Of a DNA stretch of 64,000 nucleotides, positions 16,364 to 24,376 are shown piece after piece. The position numbers and the translations under genes were made by a program. Origin of the DNA: an uncultured Porphyromonadaceae bacterium (lineage in GTDB: Bacteria; Bacteroidota; Bacteroidia; Bacteroidales; Muribaculaceae); assembly GCA_900545955.1 (NCBI GenBank), contig URAU01000004.1, positions 1 to 64,000 of the forward strand, given 5' to 3'. The notes beneath the pieces were generated by a model. The model had not been told where the DNA came from. It saw only the letters and a list, made by a program, of their open reading frames with translations, and did no database searches. The first letter of the stretch is position 1. Every line of letters starts with the position of its first letter.

Positions 16364-16914
16364 AATTCCTTGATTTGATTAAGAAGTGGTTGATTGATTA
16401 CCATACTGTTATTAACAATCGGGTTTATCACACCCGTGTTATCATATAACGACCATAAATCGACAATCGGCACAAAAATATCGAATAAATTTCTCAATCC
16501 GGCCCAGTAGCGGCGGTGAATCGTATCTTTGGGGATGTCGTGACCGCCGGAGGCCACTCTTGTCGCGACACGTTCCTCAGCCATCTCAGGTGATTTCAGC
16601 CAGAAGAAGAGAAGTACGACCCTATAACCCGATTGTTTGGCCCTAGTCACCAGATTGCGGTAGGATTTGGTGGCCAAAGTGGTCTCGATGGCAAAAGTAG
16701 CCCGCATTTTAAGCAGATAATCAATGCGTTGCAGCATTAGCTTTCCTGCTTCAATCGCGACTTCCTCCGGATGGAACGGTGATAAGCCCTTTGCAATCTC
16801 GTCGGCATTGACGAATTCCCGGCAGTCGAGCACCTCGGGGAGTACCGTCATCGACGCCGTGGTTTTCCCGGCGCCGTTGCATCCGGCGATTATGTAAAGC
16901 GAAGGTTGACTCAT
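16342..16914 (-). CDS. Zeta-toxin-like P-loop kinase
   Basis: A 190-residue protein with Walker A GCNGAGKTT at 10-18, the zeta-type FVNADEIAKGLSP, AIETTLAT and RRYWAGLRNLF. Zeta toxins phosphorylate UDP-N-acetylglucosamine and so block cell-wall synthesis, but many short chromosomal homologues have other small-molecule or nucleotide targets. The frame runs to 17451, yet homology starts at the ATG at 16914; the upstream part lies in the divergent promoter region. A TATCTTTG box at 16932-16939 precedes it. The small 61-residue gene overlaps its end. Confidence 0.82.
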   Translation of the reverse strand: MSQPSLYIIAGCNGAGKTTASMTVLPEVLDCREFVNADEIAKGLSPFHPEEVAIEAGKLMLQRIDYLLKMRATFAIETTLATKSYRNLVTRAKQSGYRVVLLFFWLKSPEMAEERVATRVASGGHDIPKDTIHRRYWAGLRNLFDIFVPIVDLWSLYDNTGVINPIVNNSMVINQPLLNQIKELCRSRKE

Positions 16915-16931
16915 TTTGTTGCTGCTTTTGG

Positions 16932-16939
16932 CAAAGATA
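16932..16939 (-). promoter_or_regulatory. -7 promoter box of the zeta-like gene
   Basis: The minus strand reads TATCTTTG (TAnnTTTG). The leader would be about 13 bases. No clear -33 TTTG is seen. Confidence 0.4.
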
Positions 16940-17027
16940 CAACTTTTTTGTTGAATCCCACGGCCCTGATTAGGCCATGATTGCAGGAAATATCCGGATT
17001 CGGAATGGTAAATTGAAGATATTAGGC

Positions 17028-17035
17028 TAACTTTG
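17028..17035 (+). promoter_or_regulatory. -7 promoter box of the 17053 membrane-protein gene
   Basis: TAACTTTG matches TAnnTTTG 17 bases before the ATG. No clear -33 element is seen. Confidence 0.4.
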
Positions 17036-17052
17036 CAGAAAATGCAGAATTT

Positions 17053-18264
17053 ATGAAAAGAGTAAGATTTGTTGTGCTTATGGTTATGGTAATGGCCGGA
17101 GTAATGGGCGTCATGGCTGCGGCGATGGAAAGGCCTACACATGTGGTGAAATCGCGAGGTACCTCGTATGAGGCTTTCCGCCTTGACCGTGAGGGGAAAT
17201 ACGAACGTCACGCCCGGATTTTTGTGCCAGCCGGCGACAGCATATATCCCATTGCCGAAGAATATGCCTCCCGACTTACCAAACATGAGCAGCAAAGGTA
17301 TCATGCAGGAATGATTCGCAACATCCCGGTTATCATACATAAGGATTTTGTTGACGAACTTGTATGGGACGGCCAATCGGCCAAAACTGCATCGTCCGTT
17401 GACCGACAGGAAAAGAAGGACGCCAAGGCGCAGTTCAGTCAGCTTATTCATGGAGAAAATCGGGTGAGCGGCAATGTATGGTACTACTTGCTTGGATTCT
17501 TTATTGCGACCTTCATAATCAGCCGTATCATGAAAATCGACTCATCCCAGAGCGAGGAAAAGCCGGTGCAATCCGGAGCAGCGCTTCTTGTGGGTGCAGT
17601 AGCGCTCACGGTGCTGTTTGCCGTGGAATATGGATTTTGCTTTTTCGGAATGTCGAATATTACCGCATGGTTGCGTGGCGAGCGAGGCAATGAATTCCTT
17701 AATACATTGTATATCGTGCCGAAGTGCCTGTGTTTCGTTGTGCTTGTAATATGGCAGTTCCGGCTGTGGTATGACATGATGGTCGCAATCGGCAAAAGGA
17801 TTGACGGACGGAAAGACTATTCATTGACGGTGTTGATTGTGTCGCTGGCGGTTGCTGCTATTGGCGTTGCGCTATTCTTTTTTGTGAAACAGTTGCCTGC
17901 GGTGATGTATGTTTCTTCCGCTCTGGTGGCCGTGGACCTGCTGCTTTTAGTGTATCTGAACCGGCGCGACATGCCTCTGGCGGCGTTGACGGTAGCGCTT
18001 TATATTGCCGGCGTGATGGCTATGTTTGAGCTGTTGGCTATATTCGGGCTATTGTTGGTGGTTGTTATTGCGATCATAACTGCTGTCGCATCGATAATAA
18101 CCCTCATACAAAATCCCGGTAAGATAACGCATCTTGTGCGCGTCGACGGCAGGGTGATTGGCAGGGTGTTCGCAGGGAGCAAAACCGTTTACTTCGACAA
18201 CGGCACGTCGGCCGGCATGTCGGAAATCCACTCAACCCGCATCAAAATCGACCCGAAAGAATAA
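17053..18264 (+). CDS. Multi-spanning membrane protein of unknown function
   Basis: A 403-residue protein with an N-terminal signal or anchor (about 1-23), a roughly 120-residue extracytoplasmic region, then about seven hydrophobic segments from residue 140 to 360, and a short C-terminal soluble domain (VRVDGRVIGRVFAGSKTVYFDNGTSAGM). I recognise no family. It is transcribed divergently from the zeta-like gene and is followed by the repeat-containing intergenic region. Function unknown. Confidence 0.75.
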   Translation: MKRVRFVVLMVMVMAGVMGVMAAAMERPTHVVKSRGTSYEAFRLDREGKYERHARIFVPAGDSIYPIAEEYASRLTKHEQQRYHAGMIRNIPVIIHKDFVDELVWDGQSAKTASSVDRQEKKDAKAQFSQLIHGENRVSGNVWYYLLGFFIATFIISRIMKIDSSQSEEKPVQSGAALLVGAVALTVLFAVEYGFCFFGMSNITAWLRGERGNEFLNTLYIVPKCLCFVVLVIWQFRLWYDMMVAIGKRIDGRKDYSLTVLIVSLAVAAIGVALFFFVKQLPAVMYVSSALVAVDLLLLVYLNRRDMPLAALTVALYIAGVMAMFELLAIFGLLLVVVIAIITAVASIITLIQNPGKITHLVRVDGRVIGRVFAGSKTVYFDNGTSAGMSEIHSTRIKIDPKE

Positions 18265-18696
18265 TACCCGAATATCTTCTCGGCCCAACATCGCCTCTAC
18301 GAGACTCATTTGCATCACATCATCCTGTCCCCAGGCTCGCCCCTTCGGGCCGTCACCTGGGGTTGGAGACAATCCCGGTCCTCCGGGCCTCCGATGGCGG
18401 CTTGCACAGCGGAACCTGAGTAATATTCCGATAAGCCCTCATGTAAGACCTCGTAATTAGTCGTGGCGAGTAAGCCGCTGGGGGGTATAGGGGTAGGAGG
18501 TGCGAATTATTTCGCACCTTACGCATTCGCGAAGCGCAAAAGCAACGAAATAAGCGGCTACGAATTAATTGTTGGCGGATGTGCGGTTCCGAGAACCGGA
18601 CGTGTGAGGCGCGAAATGATTCGCACCTCCGATGCTACGCGTTAACGGGGCCTAAGTGGGGATGAAAAATGGAGAGAGACTGTGGCCGCGCAGGGA
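18265..18696. other. Noncoding stretch with several palindromes
   Basis: No convincing gene lies here. It holds a compound hairpin (CCCCAGG at 18329-18335 with CCTGGGG at 18356-18362, and inner CCC/GGG), a second hairpin (CCCGG/CCGGG, 18374-18387), and the inverted pair of 22-25 base palindromes annotated separately. The two genes that flank it converge, and neither has an ordinary T-run terminator in it. Confidence 0.6.
18498..18629. repeat. REPIN-like inverted pair of palindromes (family 3)
   Basis: Palindrome 1 (18498-18519) has perfect arms AGGTGCGAA/TTCGCACCT around TTAT. Palindrome 2 (18606-18629) has arms GAGGCGCGAA/TTCGCACCTC with one mismatch around ATGA. Read in reverse complement, palindrome 2 matches palindrome 1, so the two lie in inverted orientation about 86 bases apart. 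A further copy is at 37578-37609. Confidence 0.75.
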
Positions 18697-20163
18697 TCAG
18701 CGGTGGAGATGGGTGAGGACTTCGCGCTGGATGTTGCTGTGGAGGAGGTGGTTGGCGGCGAGGTAGAGGACGGCTGCGGTGAGGGCCTGGAGGCCGAGCA
18801 GGGACCAGCATGCGAGGGGGAGGGTGGTTTCGAGGAGCATTAGGGCACCGATAAGGAGGGTTTCGGCGAGGTAGGGGAGGTTGTCGGCGAGGAATTCGCC
18901 GAGTGGTCGGCCGGTGACGCGTGCAACCTTTACGGTCATTACGGCCCAGGTGATGGCCGAGGCAGCCACCTGACCGTAGAGCAGCAGGCGGATGCCGTAG
19001 ACGGGGTCGGCCGGGGTCGAAAGGGCGATAAAGGGGAGGGTTGCCAGCAGGAAAAGCATGGCCACGCCGTCGCGAAGCGTCTCCATGGCCACTACGGCGC
19101 GGGTAAGCGCCTGCGCCACAAGATAGTTGTTGTATAGCGACGTCAGCACGGTGAATACGCCGCGGAGCAGCAGTAACTGGAAGAGCAGGATGGAGGCGTC
19201 CCATTTCGTGCCGAAGAGGCAGTGGAAGATTGCGGGCGCCATGGCTGCGAGAAAGCCCATGGAGGGCATGAGGATGTAGGCAGTGAAGCGGTTCATCTTG
19301 CGCGACACGCGGGTGAAGCGCTCGGGGTCGTCCTGTACCTCGGCCAGGGCGGGGAGAAACGACGAGGTGAGCACCTGCGAGATGGAGGTGATGCCCATTT
19401 TGCTCCATTTGTCGGCTTGGGTGTAGTAGCCGAGCGGTGTCAGGCCGGCGCGGTTGCCGATAAAGAAGGAATATATGTTCTGAAAAAGCACGTTGAGGAA
19501 GCTCGATGCCATCATGCCCGACCCTACCTTGAAAAAGCTGCGGAGCGACGCCCACGAGAAGCGCCAGAGCGGACGCCAGCGCGAGGTGAGCCAGAGCACG
19601 AGGCTTTTCACTCCGTTGAGCGTGAGCGTCTGCCATACGATGGCCCATGCGCCGTAGCCGGCGAAGGCGAGCCATATGCCGACCACTGCTCCGGCCAGCA
19701 GCCCGATGGAGTTGGAGGCGGCCACCATGCGCACGTCCATACGCTTCATCAGCCTGTTGGTCTGCACGATGGCCGAGGCGTTGAGGATGAAGCTCAGAAA
19801 CATCACGCGGCTCAGCGGCACGAGCCGCTGGTCGCCCTTGAAGCAGTCGGCTATCAGGGGCGCCGCGAGGAAGAGGATTGCGTAGAGCGCCGTGGCCATG
19901 GCCATGTTGAACCAAAGCACAGTGGAGTAGTCGAGTCGCGTGGGACGTTTGCGCTGAATCAGCGCGTAGGAGAATCCGCTGTCGACCATCAGCGACGCGA
20001 ATGCCTGAAAAACCAGGATGGCGCCTACAAGGCCGAAATCCTCCTGCGAGAGCAGCCGGGCAAGGATAACACCGGTTACGCCGTAGAGAAGCTGCGACGA
20101 TACGCGGTCGATGAGATTCCACTTTATCGACCGCGAGGTGAGGGTTTTAAGTTCGGTTGCTAT
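18697..20163 (-). CDS. Oligosaccharide/lipopolysaccharide flippase (Wzx-like MATE/MOP family)
   Basis: A polytopic protein of about 488 residues (12-14 hydrophobic segments) of the polysaccharide-export family, which flips lipid-linked sugars across the inner membrane. The protein-like sequence begins at TELKTLTSRSIKWNLIDRVSSQLLYG, but no ATG, GTG or TTG lies between the preceding stop at 20188 and Met at 19989. The codon where the family's start would be expected is ATA (20161-20163), followed by ATELKTL. The frame is otherwise open and the same as that of the upstream GIN-domain gene. The start is therefore a rare codon, or an ATG lost by mutation or sequencing error; a start at 19989 would remove the first two membrane segments. 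Confidence 0.8.
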   Translation of the reverse strand: MATELKTLTSRSIKWNLIDRVSSQLLYGVTGVILARLLSQEDFGLVGAILVFQAFASLMVDSGFSYALIQRKRPTRLDYSTVLWFNMAMATALYAILFLAAPLIADCFKGDQRLVPLSRVMFLSFILNASAIVQTNRLMKRMDVRMVAASNSIGLLAGAVVGIWLAFAGYGAWAIVWQTLTLNGVKSLVLWLTSRWRPLWRFSWASLRSFFKVGSGMMASSFLNVLFQNIYSFFIGNRAGLTPLGYYTQADKWSKMGITSISQVLTSSFLPALAEVQDDPERFTRVSRKMNRFTAYILMPSMGFLAAMAPAIFHCLFGTKWDASILLFQLLLLRGVFTVLTSLYNNYLVAQALTRAVVAMETLRDGVAMLFLLATLPFIALSTPADPVYGIRLLLYGQVAASAITWAVMTVKVARVTGRPLGEFLADNLPYLAETLLIGALMLLETTLPLACWSLLGLQALTAAVLYLAANHLLHSNIQREVLTHLHR

Positions 20164-20187
20164 GGCGCTTAGGGCTTTGGGAGTGGC

Positions 20188-20958
20188 TTATTCTTTTGAG
20201 GCTTCGGCCTCGGTCTCTTTCTCGGCTTCGCCGGTCCATTCGGTGCCTTCGAGGTTGTAGATCTTCACGCCGACTGAGAAATTGCGGATGCGCTCGGGCT
20301 TGCCGCGATAGTAGAGCTTGCCTTTCATCACGCCTTTTACCGAGAGAACGCCGGTGGCGTAGCAGCCTGTGGTGCCGGTGCCGAAGAAGCGTGCCGAAAC
20401 GTTTTTGGCCTCCAGATTGTCGGCCTGAATCGAGCCGGTGCCGGTGTTGCTGAGGGTGGCCTCGTCGCATTTGCCGATTGCCACGAGAGTGCCGTTGCCG
20501 GTCTGGATGCTGCCGTAGAATTTCGAGCAGTCGATGTCGCGCACCACAAGGCGCCCGTTGCCGATTACTACGGCCTTGATTTCCATAGTGGGACGGATGC
20601 CGACCACTCGCACCGTGGAGTCGCCGCTGTTGCTCACATGCTTGAGGAAGCGCGAGCTGACGTTGATGGTCGGGAGGCCGGTAGTCATGTCGCCCTCATC
20701 GTGAAAGGCCTTCTGGATGGTGAGTTTCCCTTTGCCGTTGTTTTCGAAGATAATCTTGTCGGCAATCTCCTTGGTTGTGGTGAATGAGACCTTTCCGGCG
20801 GCCTCGTCGTCGCTGGTATATACTACGTTGATGCCGTCTTCTACGGAGAGCTGTGTGAAATCCTTCACGTCGAGCTCGAATTTCTGCTCCGTCTGGGCCA
20901 GGGCTATGGCCGGGCAGATGGCGGCGATGCAGGCGAAAAGCGTTTTTTTCAGAATCAT
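20188..20958 (-). CDS. GIN domain (DUF2807) secreted protein
   Basis: A 256-residue protein with a signal peptide ending near ALA-QT. The remainder matches the GIN/DUF2807 fold, a right-handed beta-helix-like head domain (VKDFTQLSVEDGINVVYT, SGDSTVRVVG, GNGRLVVRDIDCSKFYGSIQTGNGTL, GTGSIQADNLEAKNVSARFFGTG). Function in the family is unclear; adhesion has been suggested. The C-terminus is acidic (EAEKETEAEASKE). It shares its reading frame with the following flippase gene and ends 24 bases before that gene's putative ATA start. Confidence 0.88.
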   Translation of the reverse strand: MILKKTLFACIAAICPAIALAQTEQKFELDVKDFTQLSVEDGINVVYTSDDEAAGKVSFTTTKEIADKIIFENNGKGKLTIQKAFHDEGDMTTGLPTINVSSRFLKHVSNSGDSTVRVVGIRPTMEIKAVVIGNGRLVVRDIDCSKFYGSIQTGNGTLVAIGKCDEATLSNTGTGSIQADNLEAKNVSARFFGTGTTGCYATGVLSVKGVMKGKLYYRGKPERIRNFSVGVKIYNLEGTEWTGEAEKETEAEASKE

Positions 20959-21009
20959 ATTGTAAGTGTGTGTGGAATGAATGTGGCTTATTGTGAATTA
21001 ATTGCTGCT

Positions 21010-22029
21010 TTAGGACGCGGGGGCATCCGCCACCGGGACGAGCTCGCCGGAGGCGAGCCGACGCTCCACGTCGGCGATTATGTCGAACAGCTCGGCCTTG
21101 GTTTCGGCGCGGAGCATCGCTATGCGCGTGTCGCGGAAATTAGGGAGCCCCTTGAAGAGGCGGCTTACGGCCAGATGGCGGCGTATGTGTAGGATGCCGC
21201 GGTACTCGTCGATGCGGTCGATGCTCTCGTCGATCTGGCGTCGCAGAATCTCAAACTTACGGGCGAGCGAAATCGGGGCGTCGACCCGGCCGTGGAGCAG
21301 CGTCTGCTTTATGTCGTGGAACACCCAGGGATTTCCAATGGCCGCCCGGCCTACCATCACGCCGTCTACGCCGTAGCGGCTGAAGGCCTCGGCGGCCTGC
21401 TCGCCTGTACAGATGTCGCCATTGCCTATAAGAGGGATGCGCAGGCGAGGATTTTCTTTCACGCGTGCTATCATCTCCCAGTCGGCGGTGCCGGTATACA
21501 TCTGCGAGCGTGTGCGGCCGTGGACGGTCAGGGCGGCGATGCCGCAGTCCTGGAGTTGCTCGGCAAGGTCGACGATTATCTTGTGCTCGTGGTCCCAGCC
21601 CAGCCGTGTCTTTACCGTAACGGGGATGCTGACTGCCTTTACCACTTCGCGGGTAATCTCAAGCATCTTCGGAATGTCGCGGAGCATTCCGGCGCCGGCT
21701 CCCTTGCCGGCCACTTTCTTCACGGGGCAGCCGAAATTGATGTCGAGCACGTCGGGTCCGGCCTGCTCCACCATCCGGGCGGCCTCGACCATCGGAGCCG
21801 TCTCGCGGCCATAAATCTGGATGGCCGTGGGGCGCTCCGCCGGTTCTATGTGGAGCTTGCGCGTGGTGGCGGCGATGTTGCGGATCAGGGCGTCGGCGCT
21901 GACAAACTCGCTGTAGGTCATGTCGGCCCCGAGCTCCTTGCATATGAGCCGGAACGACTGGTCGGTCACATCCTCCATCGGCGCGAGCATCACGGGGTGC
22001 TCGCCCAGGTCGATATCAGCTATTTTCAT
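21010..22029 (-). CDS. dusB: tRNA-dihydrouridine synthase (DusB type)
   Basis: A 339-residue flavoenzyme that reduces uridine to dihydrouridine in tRNA. Visible motifs: VMLAPMEDVTDQSFR, DINFGCPVKKVAGKGAGAGML (catalytic Cys), VTVKTRLGWD, ALTVHGRTRSQMYTG and IPLIGNGDI. The length fits. The start ATG overlaps the stop of the DUF4919 gene by four bases. The GIN-domain gene begins 51 bases downstream, so all belong to one leftward unit. Confidence 0.93.
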   Translation of the reverse strand: MKIADIDLGEHPVMLAPMEDVTDQSFRLICKELGADMTYSEFVSADALIRNIAATTRKLHIEPAERPTAIQIYGRETAPMVEAARMVEQAGPDVLDINFGCPVKKVAGKGAGAGMLRDIPKMLEITREVVKAVSIPVTVKTRLGWDHEHKIIVDLAEQLQDCGIAALTVHGRTRSQMYTGTADWEMIARVKENPRLRIPLIGNGDICTGEQAAEAFSRYGVDGVMVGRAAIGNPWVFHDIKQTLLHGRVDAPISLARKFEILRRQIDESIDRIDEYRGILHIRRHLAVSRLFKGLPNFRDTRIAMLRAETKAELFDIIADVERRLASGELVPVADAPAS

Positions 22030-22736
22030 TCGGGGAATTTACGGTAATATTCTTCCAGAAGGTTGCGGATGTTGAAGTAGTAGGTGGCGGTCTCCTTGCC
22101 GTTTTTCTTCTCCACGTCGATGCGGTCGAAGTAAGGCTCCTGATACTGATGGTCTTTGACCACGGCGTTCTGGAAATTCACCAGATTATATTCGTGGCGC
22201 GGGTTGATCACATACCAGGCGTTGTCGGGGTCGAGACCCGTGCCGCTCGAGGCGATGGTCTGGAGCAGATGGTTGAGACGATACTGCCATATGCTGGCCA
22301 GATTTACCTTTCCTCGCTCGCGAAGGGCGTAGATAAGGAAATTCATCTGGTTGAGGTCGAAAGGATTGTCGGCTATTGCCTCTTTTGCGTAGGAGATGAT
22401 TGAGTCGAGTTCGGCGCGGGTATGCTTGTCCTTGTAGTATAGCGCTTCGTTGCGGGCGAGAATGTCGTTGTTCCGGTATGGGTTGAAATCTTCCTGAAAG
22501 AGGTAGCCGTAATAAAGATGCCGGTAGTCGTTCAGGTTCATTATCGTCTCGTTGCGCTCATAGCGCTCCATTAGCTTGGGATAGTAGTATGGAGAGGCCG
22601 GGTTGGTGACGTCGGCCTTTATCTGCTCGAAGTCGGGCGCCTGAGGTTCGGCTTTTTTTGCCGGTTGGGGCGCGGCGGCCGTCGCGGCCATCGCCACTGC
22701 TCCGAGAATCAGTATGCCGGTAAATAATTTCTTCAT
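22026..22736 (-). CDS. DUF4919 secreted protein
   Basis: A 236-residue protein with a signal peptide (MKKLFTGILILGAVAMAATA). The body shows ADVTNPASPYYYPKLMERYERNETIMNLNDYRHLYYGY, the hallmark of the Bacteroidetes-specific DUF4919 family, predicted to be helical. The frame extends to 22928 but the ATG at 22736 gives the signal peptide. Function unknown. It is coupled to dusB by a 4-base overlap. Confidence 0.85.
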   Translation of the reverse strand: MKKLFTGILILGAVAMAATAAAPQPAKKAEPQAPDFEQIKADVTNPASPYYYPKLMERYERNETIMNLNDYRHLYYGYLFQEDFNPYRNNDILARNEALYYKDKHTRAELDSIISYAKEAIADNPFDLNQMNFLIYALRERGKVNLASIWQYRLNHLLQTIASSGTGLDPDNAWYVINPRHEYNLVNFQNAVVKDHQYQEPYFDRIDVEKKNGKETATYYFNIRNLLEEYYRKFPE

Positions 22737-22798
22737 CGTACTGTTCAATATCGCGTTAAGATTCGGCCCGGGGCCGGATGTGAGAGCGGGGTGCGCCG

Positions 22799-23272
22799 TC
22801 AGGCGTTTGCCACGGCATCGAGGGCAATTCCGGCAATCGACATCGTCACTACTGCCGGAAGTCCGATTCGGGCGAATACGGCGAGAAGCGGTTCGGCCGA
22901 TGCGTGGCCCGACGGAGTACGGCTCCATGCCACAGCGCCGAGAGCGGCACCCACTACGGCACCGCCGACCATTCCGGCATAGCCCAGAAGCATCCCCACG
23001 AGCATTCCTACAAGTGTGCCACCCACAATGTAGTTGCGGCAGACATTGGAGGCCGGACGGCGCATTCGCCGCCAGAAGTTGGCGAAAAGCACAATCAGCA
23101 CCCCAAGCGCCCAGAAGAGCACCAGGTTGCTGTCGATAGCCACGTAGCGGCTGTCGTAGAGGGCCATGATGCCCAGATAGCTGAAAGCCACGCCAGAGGT
23201 AGCCGAGCGGAAGGCGAAAACTACGCCCGCACTCAGGAGCAATACACCGGCTATAAGTAGAAACGTGCTCAT
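22799..23272 (-). CDS. Small integral membrane protein, unknown function
   Basis: A 157-residue protein with about four to five hydrophobic segments, including a Gly-rich GGTLVGMLVGMLLGYAGMVGGAVVGAALGAV. The start at 23272 removes an unlikely hydrophilic extension open to 23341. A TAAATTTG box (23353-23360, minus strand) may drive it. No family recognised; it precedes the DUF4919 and dusB genes by 62 bases. Confidence 0.75.
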   Translation of the reverse strand: MSTFLLIAGVLLLSAGVVFAFRSATSGVAFSYLGIMALYDSRYVAIDSNLVLFWALGVLIVLFANFWRRMRRPASNVCRNYIVGGTLVGMLVGMLLGYAGMVGGAVVGAALGAVAWSRTPSGHASAEPLLAVFARIGLPAVVTMSIAGIALDAVANA

Positions 23273-23488
23273 ATTACGTCGTGCCCGTATTATTTGAATA
23301 GATACACGGATATAACAATCGGCAGCGGGCCCTGGGCACACTGCTGATTCTACAAATTTAGGATTTTTGAGGAAAAAAAATTATCCCTTTTTCATTTCTT
23401 CACAAAAATTGCTTAAAGTTAAGCCAAACGGCACAACAATAGCACCCTGTGGAACAATGCGCAACGCCTTTCCCGGCCTGAATCGTGG

Positions 23489-24376
23489 TCAGATGTTGGC
23501 ACAGGGAGGGAATACGGTCTGGGCGAGGAGCGCTTCAAGGCGTTCGGGCGTGAAGGCGGTGTGGAAATCCTCCGGACGCGGCAGAATGATGGTACCTGCG
23601 AGGTCGACCGATGCGGGCGACACGAGAATCTGCCCTTCGGCTGAGCCGAAGAAATCCGGGCGGTGGGCCTTGCGTGGAATCACGCATATCTGCACGCCGC
23701 CTGAAATCCCATCGGCGCGGCATATTACGTTGATGTCCGGTTCGTCGCCGCCGGTGCGGCGCGGCAGGGGGGCTATGGCTTCAAGCAGCTTTGCCTCTGC
23801 TTCGGGGGGAGTCGTCGCGGAGAAGTTGATTACGTTAAACGGCAATTGCCTGCCGTCGGTTGCCCAGTCGAGCAGCGGCATCCGCAAGGCTTCAACGGCC
23901 TGGAAGTGGAAGTGGTCGGGCGCGGAGGCGCCGCAACGCGCGCCGTTGTAGAAAAGTGCCAGCCCCGGCAGATTCATGGCGAACTCAGCCATATGGGCCA
24001 TCCGCCCGGCGCGTCCGCAGGCAATCAGTTGCTGCGGGGTATGGTCGAGCGCCGGGATGGTGAAATGCACCGGAAAGATGGGGAAAGGGTTGACCAGCAG
24101 CTCGTAACTGTGGTCGAGGCCGAACGACAGCTGCTCGGCGGGGCGGTTGGCCTTGCATAGGAAGCACGGACGCGGACCGGCTTTGCCGTCGGCCACTTTC
24201 GCGCCGGTCGAGGCGATGCGAGCCGGATTGTGCTGCACGGCGAAGTTGCGCCCGCGGCATTCCATTGTGCGTGTCTCCACGCGTTTGAGAGCCTCAAAGT
24301 TGGCAGCCGCCATGGGCCACTGGGCGAGCTGGCGTCTCAAAAATCCGAGCGCTGCGGCGGTTGAAAGCGTTTCCAT
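23489..24376 (-). CDS. DUF4922 protein (HIT/GalT-like)
   Basis: A 295-residue cytoplasmic protein. CFLCKANRPAEQ may bind zinc, VNPFPIFPVHFTIPALDHTPQ and ASAPDHFHFQAV resemble the HxHxQ motif of HIT and galactose-1-phosphate uridylyltransferase folds. DUF4922 is common in Bacteroidetes and is probably a nucleotidyl-transferase-like enzyme, but I know of no defined substrate. Its ATG overlaps the glycosyltransferase stop by one base (TGATG), so the two are coupled. Confidence 0.85.
   Translation of the reverse strand: METLSTAAALGFLRRQLAQWPMAAANFEALKRVETRTMECRGRNFAVQHNPARIASTGAKVADGKAGPRPCFLCKANRPAEQLSFGLDHSYELLVNPFPIFPVHFTIPALDHTPQQLIACGRAGRMAHMAEFAMNLPGLALFYNGARCGASAPDHFHFQAVEALRMPLLDWATDGRQLPFNVINFSATTPPEAEAKLLEAIAPLPRRTGGDEPDINVICRADGISGGVQICVIPRKAHRPDFFGSAEGQILVSPASVDLAGTIILPRPEDFHTAFTPERLEALLAQTVFPPCANI

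Noticed and set aside
18635..20122. 495-residue leftward frame
   Set aside because: It is a shadow of the flippase gene in another frame, with Arg/Pro/His-rich composition and no homology to known families.
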